NCBI GenBank assembly: GCA_023014335.1
Contig: JAECYW010000017.1
Location: 1-64,000, forward strand
DNA from: Galerina marginata
Lineage: Eukaryota; Basidiomycota; Agaricomycetes; Agaricales; Galerinaceae
DNA: 64,000 nt
Reading direction: 5' to 3'
A program made the translations under genes and the position numbers. Under the pieces are notes generated by a model. That model ran no database searches, was not told the origin of the DNA, and worked only from the letters and a program-made list of their open reading frames with translations. Of this stretch, positions 63,317 through 64,000 are shown in pieces. Within the stretch, counting starts at the first letter, position 1; each line of letters opens with the position of its first letter.

Positions 63317-64000
63317 ATGCCCAGAACAAGGAACATATCCCGCTCACAGTGGGACGCCGCAAATGTTTCTCATACGACGACACGGAACCGCAACGAAAAC
63401 CAGAATGTAGACGAAGACGAGAAGGAGAATACTGGCAGAGCGGTGACTCGACCCACACGATCACATACTCGCAGTCATGGTCGGACTGCGGCCTCGGGGA
63501 CGTTGAGTACGGCCGCTCTTGTACCAACCACAGGAGGCAAGGTTCTGGGTGAGCGAACCACAAGGGCAAAAACAGCCTCTAAAGGGAAGGGTAAACCGTC
63601 GACGGCTCCTCTGAAGCGAAAGAAGCTGCCTCTCCAAGATATCACCGACCAATTCCTCCCAGCTCCTGAAGCCGCTAACCGCGGCGAGGAAACACAACAA
63701 GCCAACGCCGACGACATTTTCGAGTCCCCGGACGACGTAAATCATGCTGTCGTCACCACAGCCCCTCCCGCGGAAGTTCAGAATGAGTTCCATCTCCCAC
63801 CTGCGAAATTTACATCTCCACTCCCTCCGTCATCTCCTCCCTCCGATTCAACAAACTCGCCGTTCCTTGAACCTCAACAATCCGCACCCAAGTTTATTGA
63901 TACCTTCACACTCGCATCCAACGCCTCTATCCCTCTTGACCCGTACGATCCATGGCAAGAATTTGACAATGCCCATTCTGTATCCGACGACGCCGTGGCG
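63317..64000 (+). CDS. Protein with KEN-box and D-box-like motifs, 3' partial
   Basis: An open frame of 228 codons from MPRTRNISRSQWDA to the window end. The sequence is disordered and basic/acidic: a KEN motif in DEDEKENTG (residues about 34-42), a repeated THR/SHG basic stretch, a GKVLGERTTRAK segment, RKKLPLQDITDQF (a D-box-like RxxL followed by a DI/DIT motif near residue 110), then acidic and Pro/Ser-rich linker. KEN and D-boxes are signals for the anaphase-promoting complex, so a cell-cycle regulator such as a B-type cyclin N-terminus or a securin-like protein is possible. The diagnostic domain lies beyond the window. The frame has no intron so far. Confidence 0.6.
   Translation, partial: MPRTRNISRSQWDAANVSHTTTRNRNENQNVDEDEKENTGRAVTRPTRSHTRSHGRTAASGTLSTAALVPTTGGKVLGERTTRAKTASKGKGKPSTAPLKRKKLPLQDITDQFLPAPEAANRGEETQQANADDIFESPDDVNHAVVTTAPPAEVQNEFHLPPAKFTSPLPPSSPPSDSTNSPFLEPQQSAPKFIDTFTLASNASIPLDPYDPWQEFDNAHSVSDDAVA

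Noticed and set aside
1..64000. CRISPR arrays, operons, ribosome binding sites and riboswitches.
   Set aside because: The introns and gene families show a eukaryotic (basidiomycete) nuclear genome; no spaced palindromic repeat array was seen.

Overview
The window is nuclear DNA of a mushroom-forming basidiomycete (Agaricomycetes). The evidence is short GT-AG introns of about 50 nt in nearly every gene, DUF6535 membrane proteins, F-box and BTB families of basidiomycete type, KDZ and Plavaka transposases, and a TET/JBP dioxygenase carried by a transposon. The species cannot be fixed from the sequence.

Left third (1-24.6 kb). After a partial, degenerate kinase-like gene (1-1036) comes a second kinase-like gene on the minus strand whose pieces lie at 24.6-24.1, 19.1-17.8 and 2.3-1.7 kb. 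The gaps between the pieces are two mobile elements. Element 1 (2362-17753, about 15.4 kb) has giant terminal inverted repeats (TIRs) of about 1.2 kb and a near-perfect 8-bp target duplication. It sits inside what reads as a 50-nt intron of the kinase-like gene. It carries an apparently intact KDZ transposase (8 exons, 1136 aa), a divergently transcribed TET/JBP-type 2-oxoglutarate/Fe(II) dioxygenase with its metal ligands, a 110-aa basic coiled-coil protein, a possible RNase H1 N-terminal-like protein, and a 732-aa protein of unknown function. Element 2 (19152-24065, about 4.9 kb) has a different pair of TIRs, built from related subterminal repeats. It encodes no transposase and carries only a 781-aa paralogue of the 732-aa protein. 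This composite locus is the most interesting part of the window.

Middle (24.6-46 kb). This is largely a gene graveyard. It holds fragments of a GH5 glycoside hydrolase, UTP20, clathrin heavy chain, a RecQ-type helicase bounded by inverted repeats with TA at both ends, a Plavaka transposase, and two repeat-associated basidiomycete genes broken by a 7-bp duplication or a stop codon. Genes that look intact are an F-box protein (29.7-31.8 kb), an unknown 311-aa protein (35.5-36.6 kb) and a small membrane/coiled-coil gene (37.5-38.4 kb).

Right third (46-64 kb). A young non-autonomous Copia-type LTR element (46286-48788; LTRs differ by one base; 5-bp TSD) is followed by a tandem duplication of a DUF6535 gene whose second copy lost its C-terminus to a one-base frameshift. 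Then come an intact F-box gene, a single-pass membrane protein with a repetitive extracellular-type domain, two tandem BTB/POZ genes, and the start of a gene with KEN-box and D-box-like motifs that runs off the window.

Together the KDZ transposase, the TET/JBP protein and the accessory proteins plausibly form one mobile genetic-epigenetic unit: the transposase moves it, the dioxygenase may modify 5-methylcytosine over it, and the conserved cargo proteins have unknown, probably DNA- or RNA-related roles.
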